Source of the DNA: Candidula unifasciata
Taxonomy: Eukaryota > Mollusca > Gastropoda > Stylommatophora > Geomitridae
Direction: 5' to 3'
Assembly: GCA_905116865.2 (NCBI GenBank)
Contig: CAJHNH020008454.1
Span: 516,001 to 580,000, forward strand
DNA: 64,000 nt
In this document: in pieces, positions 51,201 through 59,384 of the stretch
Layout: each line of letters opens with the position of its first letter
How positions within the stretch are numbered: position 1 is the stretch's first letter
Translations under genes and position numbers: made by a program
Notes under the pieces: generated by a model
Databases searched by the model: none
Told to the model about the DNA's origin: nothing
The model's input: the letters and a program-made list of their open reading frames with translations, nothing else

Positions 51201-54200
51201 CGTTCAAGAAGAGACAGGGTTACAAATACCAGAGACTGTGTCTGAGTAATATTGACAGACAAAGAAAGAGATGGTTCATCCCATTTATTGAAAATGTAGC
51301 CAGACCAAACTGCATTTGAGACTTTTTACAGAAGAACATTTGGGGGGAAGACCAAGAAAGAGTTGGATAAATGATATAGCAGAAACCTGCAAAAAAAGAT
51401 AAACAAATCCATCACCCAAGAAGGCAAATACAGAAAACCATGACACTGGGCGACAACCTGGTATCAGAGAGACAACAAAAGAAGAAGAAACTGTTTAGAA
51501 ATTGGCTCGTTCTACCTGTATTTTTTCTTTCATCTACTAAGTGATTTGTGTCGGCTCTGTGGCTAAGTTGATGCGAACGCTTCGTAGTGCCGGGTTCGAT
51601 CCCAGCTGCGGCCCATGCGCCTTGCATTGGTTTCGACAGTGGTATCAAGAAAGCCGACCCTCCTGAAAGCAATGGCAAACTACTGGACGTAATTTTCCTA
51701 GAAAAACCACACAACAGCCCACAACAGCTAGGATCTGTTGGTGTTGGTTCTGCAATGTCCTGTAAAGGATACGCAACTAACCTAAGTGATTTAAGCATGC
51801 ACAATGGTCCTTAAGTTTTTTCACCCTCATCCGTTTGAACCAGGTCTGTTTTGAGTTATCTTACCTTCACAGCACTCCAGAAGCTAAGATTACCTCCCTT
51901 TCCCCCTGTATAATTGAGCGTCTTGCAAGCAACCGTACCAGTCCTGTGCTGGTTGACAATACTTCTCGTACATCCATTATGCTTCTCGTGCCTGGCTGTG
52001 CCAGTCTTTACTCCAGTTCTTGCATTCTTAGCAGCAGTGTGGACGTGCTATTTCTATGCTGTAATCCTCCATTCGTCCTCTCTGTGGACATTAACAATGC
52101 CAGTGTAATCTGCAGGCTGGCCATTTGCAGCTGTGGAAGAACCAGCAAGTCTATCAGCTCTTTCTTTGCGAACAGCTTCTGGGTGATAATGAAGATGCTC
52201 ATAGAATCACTAAGTACCATATCCTCTGAAGCCAGAATTACAGCATAACCTCTAATCTACTAAGATTTGAATGTACTAAATTTTTTTTTTTAATCTTGTT
52301 AGGTTCGTGTTGGAGTTCCCATGCTAAATATACCAGGACTCGAACCCCTGTTTTACGAACAAGGTGTGGATCTGTCTATTTGGGCACATGAACATTCTTA
52401 TGAAAGACTTTGGCCTGTCTACAACATGAAGGTGAGTTGTTCAGATTTAGTTATGCATGTCTGTGCTTGAGAGAGATAGAAAGAGAGAAAGACATTAGAG
52501 TTAACTAATTAGGATTTGTTGAAATCTGAGATTTTTGTCTGAAAGAAGCAAAAATCACAGCCTAACTGTAAACCACAACACAATGTACCAACTGCCTTTT
52601 ATGGACAAATATAGAAGAAGAATACATAATTATCTGCTTACATCAGTTGGTATTTTTATTATCCATTTATTTACAAGTCGTTATGTTAATATATTACTTT
52701 GCCATTTTTGTGTGTTACACTGATGCTTGGGTCAGCCTCTCTTGCTGTCACTTAAACTTTGTGTCATGCTATAATATGTGATTGTCTTGTTAAGTCAGTT
52801 GGTACTTATATAACTATACTCAACTGTACTTTTATTTATTTAAAAGGCTTAATAATAAGATATTTTTTTTGCAATTCCTTATGATACAGTGTTGGTTGGG
52901 TATCCCAGTCTTTGACTTCATGTCAAGCAGTAAAACATGATTCTCTGCTGAAGCCAGTTGGCATTTTTCTATGCATTTACCTAAAGGCTTACGGAGAATA
53001 TATTTCTTTTCTGCAGGTGGAAAATGGGAGCTATGATGAGCCTTACACAAACCCTGGTGGAACAACACACATAATTACTGGATCTGCTGTAAGTTAAAGA
53101 CATTTAGTGTTGAATTACTTTATTTTAAAAAAATCAACTATTAACTTGTGGATAAGAGAACCATCTAGAGGCTAGAGAAATATGGCTTCTGTGAAAAATG
53201 CATCATAGAAAAGGGGGGAAATTTAATGATGCTATTTTTCTAGAGTTGAGTTAAGTGATGTTGGGACAGTTCAAAATTCCAATGCTACCAGTGGCAGTCT
53301 GATTGAATTCTGCCTTTCCTCTGAGTGTTGTGTGTCCGCCAGATCCACTGGTCTCTCGTTACTGTACCATTCTCTTCAGACTGATGATTTATTTATGCTT
53401 CCACACTGATCACTTACTCCCAAAGGGCCTTGACCACATCATGCATCAACAGTGGTGCAGAACCAGCCAGTCTGTCTGCCTATTACTTTCCTAACACCTG
53501 AATACCCTGAGATAATATTTAAAGGTAGCTAGCATGTAACATTGATCTGTGAATTTCTGTTCGCTTCTGTGTGCTAAATCATTATCTAACCTGTTTGTAC
53601 AATTTCTGACTATTAAGTTATGAGACTAATTCCATAAAAATTAAAATTAACAACAGTTGAAGATATAGCCTGTATTTTATTCAAAGCCCCTTGTGCATTG
53701 ATACAGCAAGTGGCACAATCTAACAAATACTGGAACAACCTCTCTAGTTCTTCTGTTGTTATGGTCCTTAAAGTCGATGTTACAGCCCTTTAGATGTCGT
53801 CAGTATCGTCAAAGAAGCATCCTTTTAATGGTAACTTAATTTTGGGAATAGAAAATAACCACAAGACAAATCTGGGGAATAGGGTGGATGGTTGAGAACA
53901 CATACTTGTTTTGGGGCCAAAAACTCATGTACATCTACTGCCCACTGAGCCAGTGCATTGTCATGAGGAAAGAAAAAACTACCAGGTGTTAAATACTCGG
54001 TCGGACTTAGAGAATCATTTTCAATAGATGTTTCAAAATTCTTAAACAAACTGTGGCAGTAACAGTCTGTCCCTCTGGAATAAATTCTTTGTAAATAACT
54101 CCTTTGCTGCCGTAGAAGCACACCTTGTCTTCACTTTCGACTTTTGAAGTCTGATTTTTTTTGCCTTTTGGTGATGATGATGATGACTTCCACTGAAAAC

Positions 54201-56937
54201 ATATATGAAGGTTGCCTCTTTGAATTCCATGCTTTGCTTCCTAGATGGCTTTTTTTTTGTCTTGGCCATAATCAAATTAGTCTCATTACTTAATTTTCGG
54301 ACTTTGTATGTGAGATATTAACCCATGAAAAGATGAATCAAAGTAAGAAGCAGAACTTGTCATTTTTAAATTACCACAATCGTTGATGATAAATGAAAGT
54401 TGTGGCTAGATATAACCTGTCTGGATAACATGTATGTGACTGTGAACTAACTAGGAACAATTATTATAATCCTAGTACCCTGATGGTTGAATATCTCCCA
54501 GTATGACCTGTCCACATTGAAGTAGACACAAACTACTTCTTGGCATTTTGTATGCTCAGGTCAGACCGGCATTTTGTATGCTCAGTCAGACCAGCATTTT
54601 GTATGCTCAGTCAGACCAGCATTTTGTATGCTCAGGTCAGACCAGCATTTCGTATGCTCAGGTCAGACTGTCAAGTGAGCCCAGTCTGTGAAAGGGCTTG
54701 ATGGCTGCAGATCCTCATTGGTTCCCCCTAGCTAGCTCTGCACACTTTGTTCTTGGAGCCAGTTTTTTTTGTGTGGGTGTTAAGCATAGTGCGCAGCCTG
54801 CAGAATGTACTTAGGTGTATGTGGTCTCATCTGGCATGCATACTGTAGGGCAAGGCTATTCAACTGGCAGCCCGTGGGCTAAAACTGGCCCGCAAAGACC
54901 TAGCAAGTGGCCCGCAGATCATTGCCAGTTGTATTGCATTAATGATCTTTCTATGGTGGGACTTTGGCTTCTGGCCCATGATGATGCCCATTTTCCAACA
55001 TTTTGGCCCCTGAATAAACTTAGTTGAATAGTTCTGCTGTAGGGACTGTAAGGTCTTTATTTTATGCATGGAAACAAAGTGTAAACTGTTAATCTTCTCA
55101 GAGCTCAGACAAAATGTGTGATGCATTGTTTGACTCTCTGTTGACAATTACTTTCAGGGCTGCAGTGAAAGGGTGGAATATTTTGAGAAGAACCCACCTG
55201 ATTGGTCAGCTTTCCGCTCTAGTGATTATGGCTACACACGAATGAAGTTTTTCAACAAAACACATTTGTATGTGGAACAAGTGTCAGATGACCAGGTAAG
55301 TACCACCTGACCAATATTAGCAACAACTTACGATAAAGGTAAGTAAAGGACCTTCAGGCAAATTGAGTATATAGGACTAGACCTATTTCTTACAGACCAG
55401 ATGGCACTTGGTGGGGGATGTGGTCAGCATCACGCCGCCCACCTTCACTTCCCAATACTCAAGGCTGGGTTGACCTGGGAGCCAAGGTCATTTTTGGAAA
55501 AAGTCCAGCCCCTAAAAAAATTACAATGTCAAGAAATTTATTTTAGGAAAATCTATTCTTCTCCCTTGTATATTTTAGGAAAATCTATTCTTCTCCCTTG
55601 TATATTTTAGAAAAATCTGTTCTTCTCCCTTGTATGTTTTAAGGAAATCTATTCTTCTCCCATGTATATTTTTGGAAAATCTATTCTTCTCCCTTGTATA
55701 TTTTTGGAAAATCTATTCTTATTCTCGGCCACAGAGGTTAACCTCTATACATATTTACTGTTTTACTGCTCTTTTATTACTATTACTGTTATGTTGGCTT
55801 TAATTTCTCTCAGTGTAAGCTAGACACCTTTTAGCTTGGTACCATAATAAAGTTAAAAACTCTCCTCACGCCTTTTGCATATTAGGGCACAAGCTGCTAG
55901 GCCCATATTTTGTTTGTTTAAGATCGACTAGCACTTGATGGGTGATGTGGTCACTTTTACTTCCCATAACATTTCCTTCTATATATTTTAACCTGTCTTA
56001 ATCTGGCAGCTGAGGTCATTTATTTAAAAGTCTCCCTTGCTGCGAATTTGAAGCCAAGATCTTCAAGTGCCAAGAGATATATAAAACCATGTCTAACACT
56101 GTACGCCAGATGCGTTACTGGGTCTTTTCTCAATGTTGTTCATATACAATGTGTCATCACAAAAACAATTAGTTATCATCTGCAGATTGTAGTCTCTTGT
56201 TTATTCAAATGTTGTCTGAATTGACTGATGTCACACCGTCTGCAAAAAACTTTAAAATCTTGACAACAGCATTCTTCATGATCTGGATGTCGAAGAAAGC
56301 TGGCTCGTAAACAGTTGTGTTCTCATAAAAGTGAAACACTTCTTCCATGTAAAACACTCTAAGGGTTTGGAGGTAACTGAACCATGGGTATGTTTCCTGA
56401 AAGAAGAGGCTGGGAATGACCAGGATATCAAGGACACTCTGTGCTTGAAAGTTCATGGGGTGGGGGCAGCTCTCCAGGGTGCCCTGATAAAAGGCATGTT
56501 TTGCTCAAAGAACCTGCTACCTGATAATAAAAATCATACGATTTTCCCTGTGTGGGTTCCGCGGCCCTATTATAAGGAAAACAAGAATAGACCCACTGCC
56601 TACCCAAAAGCATGTCGTAAGAGTCGACTAATTGGGAGCTTCCTTCGGAGTTGGAGTGCATCTGCCTGAGAGGCAAGGAACCAGCAGTCTGCATACAAAT
56701 GAGTCAGATCTGCAGTTCTGCAGTCCAGAAGTGGACGAACAACCAGAACTTTCTGCCGGAGTTTACAGCTGGTGAACACGAAGAAGAAGAAAAAAAAGTT
56801 AATCTGTGCCAGTCATTTTGTCTACCCCAGACTCACTCATCTTTGTTTTATTATTTCAGGGTGGCCAGATTATTGACAGTTTCACACTAATAAAGGACCA
56901 GCATGGGCCATTTGAAAAACTGAAGAAAACATTTTAA
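39082..56937 (+). CDS. ACP7: Purple acid phosphatase, ACP7/PAPL type, complete
   Basis: Eleven exons join in frame: 39082-39208, 43309-43506, 45128-45310, 45939-45964, 47886-47983, 49841-50018, 50626-50739, 52303-52431, 53017-53088, 55158-55295, 56860-56937; 1341 bp, 446 residues, close to the vertebrate ACP7 length. The ATG sits in CCAACATGG and is followed by a signal peptide (NIPFVVKVVLFFCLMNVAEA), so the enzyme is probably secreted or lysosomal. All five metallophosphoesterase motifs are present: GDLG (Asp142), GDFAY (Asp171, Tyr174), GNHE (Asn206, His207), GHRPMYCS (His289) and AHEHSYER (His337, His339). By homology Asp142, Asp171, Tyr174 and His339 bind Fe(III), and Asp171, Asn206, His289 and His337 bind the divalent metal; it should hydrolyse phosphate monoesters at acid pH. 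N-glycosylation sequons (NLS, NTT, NFS, NKT) fit secretion. All splice borders are GT-AG. Confidence 0.95.
39460..39640. repeat. Poly-G runs
   Basis: Two G runs of roughly 16 and 23 bases, with CTCACAACCGCACCTATCCT and a near copy of it between them. Confidence 0.9.
39700..40866. repeat. Degenerate GT-rich minisatellite (GAGTGTTGTGTCTGT)
   Basis: About 1.2 kb of imperfect 12- to 16-bp units such as GTGAGTGTTGTGTCT. Cys/Val-rich frames here are composition artefacts. The array resumes at 41480 after a LINE fragment. Confidence 0.93.
40867..41479 (+). mobile_element. LINE RT C-terminal region and 3' end
   Basis: Plus frame LNQFHITCLRKLLKIKWQDK, IPNTMVLGRANLPITHTIL, QLCWAGHLTRMPD, then, after stops, PKKVFYCDIQQGKRYQGGQK and KRYEETLKTALDSF. 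This is the widespread LINE post-RT segment IKWQDKIPN...LCWAGHLTRM. It ends with the non-coding CATCACTCGTGATGGACGAA and is embedded in the GT-rich array. Confidence 0.9.
41480..41890. repeat. GT-rich minisatellite, second part, with poly-T/poly-G
   Basis: Continuation of the TGTGTCTGTGA-type array, containing a run of about 22 T followed by 16 G at 41720-41757. Confidence 0.9.
41891..42849. other. Intron sequence with A/T- and C-rich patches
   Basis: Contains TTTATTATTATTATTAATGG, and two C/G-rich patches (GGGCCGAGGGCC near 42152, GGCCCCCTTAC near 42404) that may be the ends of an old inverted-repeat element. No gene seen. Confidence 0.4.
42850..43112 (+). mobile_element. SINE-A, full length (A1 head)
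   Basis: Head GGGCCGCCGTGGTTTAGCCC and box-B-like GGTCGCGGGTTCAGGTTC; body GGTACCAGGTACAGTCCTGG, GATGCTGACCACATCACC; 3' end CCTAATACACCTTAATGTG. Confidence 0.85.
43309..43506 (+). CDS. ACP7: ACP7 exon 2
   Basis: Acceptor CTGAAACAG, donor GTAAGT, 198 bp. Encodes the N-terminal beta-sandwich region with the family-typical MIITWSTF and ELTGLVPNTTY. Confidence 0.93.
43733..44005 (-). mobile_element. LINE 3' end (antisense), GAA tail
   Basis: Reverse-oriented relative of 14905-15200: TTCTTCTTCTCTTCCACCTT, GTACCTCATTGAAGTG, TTTCCGAGGTCTTCCACTCA, GTTAGGTGTCCAAACCACTT. Confidence 0.8.
44296..44520 (+). mobile_element. SINE-B, diverged
   Basis: TATGTGGCTTAGGGGTTGCA, GTGCCGGGTTTGATCCCAGT (box B), TTGGTTTCAACAGTG, AGGAAGCAGTGGCAAACTAC and GTTGGGTCTGCATCGTTATG. 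Confidence 0.75.
44763..44773. repeat. Target-site duplication, left copy
   Basis: GGTTCTTAGTT, repeated at 45029-45039. The SINE landed inside a small tandem array of TTGACAAAACATTGCCATGG. Confidence 0.8.
44774..45028 (+). mobile_element. SINE-E, full length, 11-bp target-site duplication
   Basis: Sense copy from TTCCCCATGTGGGTTCCGGG to GGTGAACGCGAAGAAGAA. It lies directly upstream of ACP7 exon 3. Confidence 0.88.
45128..45310 (+). CDS. ACP7: ACP7 exon 3 (motif I)
   Basis: Acceptor GCAACACAG, donor GTATGT, 183 bp. Encodes WSSVFYFKSMP and the first metal motif VVIGDLGSANAQS, ending inside the codon for Gly of motif II. Confidence 0.95.
45344..45357. repeat. Target-site duplication, left copy
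   Basis: TAATAGTAGGTAAT, repeated at 45558-45571. Confidence 0.88.
45358..45557 (+). mobile_element. SINE-B, full length, 14-bp target-site duplication
   Basis: 200 bp: CAGAGTCTGTGGCTTAGGCG, GTTCGATCTCAG, TTTCGACAGTGGTATCGAGA, CAGTGGCAAACTACTGGACG and the end CTGTAAAGGATACGCAACAA. Confidence 0.9.
45572..45780 (+). mobile_element. Probable SINE-A, decayed
   Basis: AAATGGTTAGAGGTTTTTCT, GTTTTGGATCTTCACG, GGTCAGCCCAGTTGAACATG, GGTACCAGGATGC and ATAACATTACACATTGAGTG follow the SINE-A order with heavy divergence. Confidence 0.5.
45939..45964 (+). CDS. ACP7: ACP7 exon 4, 26-bp micro-exon (motif II)
   Basis: Acceptor TCATTTCAG, donor GTGAGT. Encodes GDFAYDLQA, containing Asp171 and the charge-transfer Tyr174. 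Skipping it would remove the metal-bridging Asp and shift the frame. Confidence 0.93.
46295..46550. repeat. Degenerate minisatellite, about five copies of 50-60 bp
   Basis: Units around AAATCCATATAGAATGTTAT and CTAGTGCTGAGAC with AAAGAGT; spacing varies. Confidence 0.85.
46740..47045. mobile_element. Unclassified retroposon remnant, copy 1
   Basis: GGCTCGCAGTCTATTTCTTC, ATGATGGATACAATCCAGTC, CAGCACCTTTGGCCTCTG and CCATCTTCTCTGTCTTATAA are shared with 60205-60500. Probably an antisense LINE segment; the class is not proven. Confidence 0.6.
47060..47720 (-). mobile_element. RNase-H LINE, 3' end (antisense)
   Basis: Minus strand shows GSGRRSTLKGRARQIYNETV, GAIGIGTLCLLLKIG and, further upstream, broken RNase H sequence starting near IYTDGSVL. 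Longest antisense copy of this family. Confidence 0.8.
47886..47983 (+). CDS. ACP7: ACP7 exon 5 (motif III)
   Basis: Acceptor TCTCTGCAG, donor GTAAGT, 98 bp. Encodes VGDRFMNQVESL and MTCPGNHEYYY with metal ligand Asn206 and the catalytic-site His207. Confidence 0.95.
48830..49065 (+). mobile_element. LINE 3' end remnant
   Basis: Frames give WLGRTCRMPHDW and GRPKKTWRKTVEWEMG with QQERSLVTALCQQQ, the C-terminal region related to that at 4568-5050 but a different family. Confidence 0.65.
49075..49330 (-). mobile_element. LINE RT C-terminal remnant, second family
   Basis: Antisense; minus frame MKETDSRRELIAHIRKRQST, FFGHEMRRRKLEYIVT. Same family as 17455-17930. Confidence 0.7.
49534..49735. mobile_element. 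hAT-type MITE, decayed
   Basis: Begins CAGTGATTTCCAAACTGCGC, CACGGCG, contains GGGCGCCGCGAAATATTGTA and, in the right part, GGGCGCCATGGAAAATTTTA and AAGGCGCTGCC, ending near AAACTTTG. This CAGTGnTTCCCAAACT start and mirrored end is typical of hAT MITEs. Confidence 0.6.
49841..50018 (+). CDS. ACP7: ACP7 exon 6
   Basis: Acceptor ATTTCACAG, donor GTAAGA, 178 bp. Encodes FSNYRARFNMP, MYYSFNMGPIHFVSLSTEF and QYDWLKKDL-like YDWLKKDLM, the conserved central region. Confidence 0.95.
50275..50452 (-). mobile_element. SINE-E, 3'-less copy
   Basis: Antisense: GCTGATCTGACCTGTTTGTG, TTCCTGGCCTCTCAGGCAGA, TTAGTTGACTCTTACTCTTG, TTTTTCCCACAATAGTGC; the GAA-tail side is missing. Confidence 0.7.
50626..50739 (+). 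CDS. ACP7: ACP7 exon 7 (motif IV)
   Basis: Acceptor TTGATATTAG, donor GTGAGT, 114 bp, phase 0. Encodes RPWIVTFGHRPMYCSNND with metal ligand His289. Confidence 0.95.
51180..51495 (+). mobile_element. LINE 3' end remnant, GAA tail
   Basis: Fragments RRDRVTNTRD, GRPRKSWINDIAETCKK and GDNLVSERQQKKKK-type ending in AAAGAAGAAGAAACTG. Related to the antisense copy at 5820-6240. Confidence 0.7.
51537..51547. repeat. Target-site duplication, left copy
   Basis: CTAAGTGATTT, repeated at 51782-51792. Confidence 0.88.
51548..51781 (+). mobile_element. SINE-B, full length, 11-bp target-site duplication
   Basis: 234 bp: GTCGGCTCTGTGGCTAAGTT, CCGGGTTCGATCCCAG (box B), TTTCGACAGTGGTATCAAGA, CAATGGCAAACTACTGGACG and CAATGTCCTGTAAAGGATAC. 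A short CCACAACAGC duplication explains its extra length. Confidence 0.92.
51840..52250 (-). mobile_element. RNase H fragment of a LINE
   Basis: Read on the minus strand in shifting frames: HYHPEAVRKERADRLAGSST, AANGQPADYTGIVNVHRED. The ERADRLAGS box is the RNase H landmark. Frameshifts split it; the long plus-strand frame across it is the antisense shadow. Confidence 0.7.
52303..52431 (+). CDS. ACP7: ACP7 exon 8 (motif V)
   Basis: Acceptor ATCTTGTTAG, donor GTGAGT, 129 bp, phase 0. Encodes LFYEQGVDLSIWAHEHSYER with His337 and His339. Ala replaces the Gly of the plant GHxH motif, as in animal ACP7. Confidence 0.95.
52500..52600. repeat. Unclassified interspersed repeat, copy 2
   Basis: Matches 20150-20250, best over AACTGTAAACCACAACACAA and ACCAACTGCCTTTTA. 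Confidence 0.55.
53017..53088 (+). CDS. ACP7: ACP7 exon 9
   Basis: Acceptor TTTTCTGCAG, donor GTAAGT, 72 bp. Encodes YTNPGGTTHIITGSA, a conserved strand following motif V. Confidence 0.93.
53244..53530 (-). mobile_element. RNase-H LINE, 3' end (antisense)
   Basis: CCTCTGAGTGTTGTGTGTCC, GCCAGATCCACTGGTCTCT, CCAAAGGGCCTTGACCACAT and GTGGTGCAGAACCAGCCAGT follow the antisense order of this family, with a gap. Confidence 0.75.
53640..54275 (-). pseudogene. Mariner-like transposase fossil
   Basis: Minus-strand frames contain KVKT followed, after a frame change, by MLLRQQ and RIYSRGTDCYCHSLF, then HDNALAQWAVDVHEFLAPK and LNHPPYSPDLSCGYFLFPKL. The HDNA and PPYSPDLxxxDYFLFP motifs are the C-terminal DD(34)D catalytic part of Tc1/mariner transposases (second and third acidic residues); the third Asp is altered here. 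N-terminal domain and terminal repeats were not located. Lies in ACP7 intron 9. Confidence 0.82.
54540..54672. repeat. Minisatellite, five copies of about 31 bp
   Basis: Units CATTTTGTATGCTCAGGTCA, GACCRG with loss of GG in two copies. Confidence 0.92.
54843..54850. repeat. 8-bp target-site duplication, left copy
   Basis: CTGTAGGG, repeated exactly at 55037-55044. Confidence 0.85.
54851..55036. mobile_element. hAT-type MITE with perfect 8-bp target-site duplication
   Basis: 186 bp. Left terminal repeat CAAGGCTATTCAACT and right AGTTGAATAGTTCTG pair at 12 of 15 positions. Interior begins GGCAGCCCGTGGGCTAAAAC, TGGCCCGC and ends TTTTGGCCCCTGAATAAACT. Eight-base duplications and this layout are diagnostic of the hAT superfamily. 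Confidence 0.9.
55158..55295 (+). CDS. ACP7: ACP7 exon 10
   Basis: Acceptor TTACTTTCAG, donor GTAAGT, 138 bp. Encodes GCSERVEYF, WSAFRSSDYGYTRMKFFN and HLYVEQVSDD. Confidence 0.93.
55335..55512 (-). mobile_element. SINE-A, 5'-truncated
   Basis: AAGTAAAGGACCTTCAGGCA, GAGTATATAGGACTAGACCT, GATGTGGTCAGCATCACGCC, GGTTGACCTGGGAGCCAAGG. Confidence 0.82.
55530..55722. repeat. Minisatellite, six copies of about 33 bp
   Basis: Units TTTTAGGAAAATCTATTCTT, CTCCCTTGTATA with few substitutions. Confidence 0.93.
55865..56120 (-). mobile_element. SINE-A, diverged
   Basis: CTCCTCACGCCTTTTGCATA, GGCACAAGCTGCTAGGCCCA, GCACTTGATGGGTGATGTGG, CTTTTACTTCCCATAAC; the head side (GCCAAGATCTTCAAG) is decayed. Confidence 0.65.
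56545..56793 (+). mobile_element. SINE-E, near full length
   Basis: Sense copy from CCCTGTGTGGGTTCCGCGGC through CAAGGAACCAGCAGTCTGCA to GGTGAACACGAAGAAGAAGA, directly upstream of the last ACP7 exon. CAGTTCTGCAGTCCAG replaces the ACACTCAGG part. Confidence 0.85.
56860..56937 (+). CDS. ACP7: ACP7 terminal exon
   Basis: Acceptor TTATTTCAG, 78 bp to TAA. Encodes IIDSFTLIKDQHGPF, the family's C-terminal strand. Confidence 0.93.
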   Translation, partial: GGQIIDSFTLIKDQHGPFEKLKKTF

Positions 56938-57289
56938 GAAGGAATTACCTATTTAATGTATAACATACAGAATAATCATTAGATTACAGAACAACACAAC
57001 ACTATGCTCAAGATTTTTAGCTAACATGTTTTAATAGTGTCATTAATTTGTTGTAAGAAGTTCTATCACTGTGAATACTACTTGGGATTATATTTAAATA
57101 TCTATATGGTCTTTGTGGCAATGAGGTTAAGCCATTTGTTACACAGGGGAACATAAGAATTTTAGAAAAGCTTAAGTGGGTCAGGGCACACATAAAAGGT
57201 AGGGAAACCCTGCTTTAGGCACTTATCTAAGATGCCTTATGCAAGGAATATTTTACCTAAACCCTAAGATCGTTTAACTACACATAACT

Positions 57290-57485
57290 TTCAGATTACT
57301 TGTAGCCGTGATACATTACACTTAGACATTCAGATTACCTTTTGAAGTGATACGTTACATTTAAACATTCACATTACTTGTTGAAGTGGTACTTTACTAC
57401 AATTAAACATTCAAATTACTTGTAGTAAAATATTCCACTTAAGTCTTTCATATGATGTGTAGGGGTGATAAATTGTATTTAAACA
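57290..57485. repeat. Degenerate minisatellite, five copies of about 41-60 bp
   Basis: Units CATTCAGATTACTTGTAG, TGATACRTTACAYTTAAAC in the ACP7 3' flank. Confidence 0.82.
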
Positions 57486-57639
57486 CTGAGATGACTTGTA
57501 ATGATTTTACCCTAATTTCAAGAAAATATAATTTGCATTTATAATTTTCATATTTTTATAACCGTCTTTCAGTGAGGTATGCTTTGCATTTGAAATCCAG
57601 TTCATTTTCATGTGCATATGCCTCTTTTGTGGTGTTCCC

Positions 57640-57950
57640 ATCTAGTCTGTTGTGGTGCGGTGGGTAGTGTATTGACTTCTGACACAGTTATCTGTTCCTT
57701 GGTTTAACAGATTTAAGATCCAGGTGAGGTGGTGAAATTGTTTGCCTTGCTCTGAAGATGGTGGGGTTTGTTTGTGCAGTGTTTGAGGAGATACCTAGGG
57801 ATGGTCACCGAAGGCTAGCCATTCTGCAGAGCGAGACCGAGCTGGGTGTGATAACCCAAATGAGTCCTCTGGAATTTTACCATACAGTTGACCAAGCCTG
57901 GTGTACTAGAGATTAAACTGGGGAAGTAAAAGTTTTACTTTAAAGAGAAT
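57640..57950 (+). mobile_element. Possible tRNA-derived SINE
   Basis: GTGCGGTGGGTAGTGTATTG resembles box A and GGTTTAACAGATTTAAGATC a poor box B; the tail has TTGACCAAGCCTGGTGTACT and GGGGAAGTAAAAG as in SINE-A. Confidence 0.4.
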
Positions 57951-58332
57951 TCAAAACTACTATGACTGAGAAATGTACTGCAGACATGCAGTAGAGAGAT
58001 CCCACTGGCCATCTCATGGAAACCAAGCTGTGGAGGACATATGTCCCAACAAAGCCTTTATAGAGGCTTGTGGCCTTCCCATCTTTTGATCACTGGCAGC
58101 GAAAATTAAAAAGATTAACAACACATTGTGACTGGCCTAGCGGGCAAGAGTGCTACTATATATGTTATACCATGACTTCACCAAAACTCCTGTTTTTTAA
58201 TGTTATTTTCTACTTAACTACTTAACTGTAGCCACATTCCACAGTTTATGTGTATAGGTGACTGTTTTTTTTATCACACAAGCATTTCCTGCTTTAAGCA
58301 AGCATCCATTATTTGATCAGAAGTATTTTGGA

Positions 58333-58338
58333 AATAAA
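58333..58338 (+). promoter_or_regulatory. Candidate polyadenylation signal for ACP7
   Basis: First AATAAA after the ACP7 stop, about 1.4 kb downstream, followed by a GT-rich TGTATGTTATC. A second AATAAA lies at 58748-58753. Which one is used cannot be told. Confidence 0.3.
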
Positions 58339-58489
58339 TGTATGTTATCACCACTGTTGAGTTTGCAATAATAGTTATGTTTTTTTGTGGTAACAGAAAG
58401 CAGATTGTTTGCTGCTTAGATAAACATGTGTTATATCACTGCAAAAGGTGTTAGTTTTGTGTTTTCATAATATGTATAGTTTAATTATT

Positions 58490-58521
58490 GCCCCCCCCCC
58501 CCCCCCCTTTTTTTTTTTTTT
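58490..58521. repeat. Poly-C and poly-T runs
   Basis: About 17 C followed by about 15 T. Confidence 0.92.
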
Positions 58522-58544
58522 TCCTTTGTTCATTGGTTGGAGGA

Positions 58545-58640
58545 TCGGCTGGCTGAAATGCTGCGCTCTCATGCAGGAGACCTAGGTTCCTGTCTGAAAA
58601 TAACTGGCAGGGAAAGAATGAAAAGAAGAAGAAGAATGTT
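58545..58640 (+). mobile_element. tRNA-like SINE head with GAA tail
   Basis: ATCGGCTGGCTGAAATGCTG (box A), GACCTAGGTTCCTGTCT (box B), then TAACTGGCAGGGAAAGAATG and AAAAGAAGAAGAAGAATG. No second copy seen; short body. Confidence 0.5.
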
Positions 58641-59384
58641 CACATATGCAGGCATGATCTAGAACAAGGGTGTGCAACCTCTTTTTGGTCTGTGAGCCAA
58701 ATTTAGAATTACCAGCCTGGTCATATGCCAAATAGAAGGAAATCCTTAATAAAGATAACACCCAGATTTCCTCAGAACACATTATTTTTGTAGGATAATA
58801 GGATTATAAACCCTAGCTGCATCTCTCCCCAGACACACTCACCCACTGAAGCTTCTCTGTATTTTCCTTTATGTATTTGTTCAAGCTGGTTATTTGCAGA
58901 AATTAAATAGTAATTTTACACAGCCTCACATGCCAGGAAACAGTTTTCAGTCTAATTGTGTCTTATGGGCCAGGAAACATTTCTTGGACTGTCTGGGTCT
59001 AATATAACTACCAGAGTGGCTTCCCCACAGGAATTGGGACGAAATAATAACACTGACCTGATCCATGATCTTGGTGATCATATATGAGGGTGAAGCATAA
59101 CACCGATGCTTCTCGGTAGAGCACACTATGGTGATGGTAAACTGAACAGCACTTTATAAAAAAAATTGTCAGTCAGAAGGATCGACTTCATCGCACCTGG
59201 TTTTATTCTTTATAACAGCCTCTCTCCGCTGAATGGACAGACTAAAACGTGACCCAAAGCATGAACACTATAGCTCCAGTGACGATCCAGAGAAGGTCTA
59301 GGTAAACAGTGCACTCGTTAACTGAACGACGCAACCGTAAAACGAGCGCACGGCCTTCAGAGCTTGAGGCAAACAGCTTAGACT

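Noticed and set aside
51835..52248. 137-codon plus-strand frame
   Set aside because: It is the antisense of a frameshifted LINE RNase H fragment (ERADRLAGS on the minus strand).
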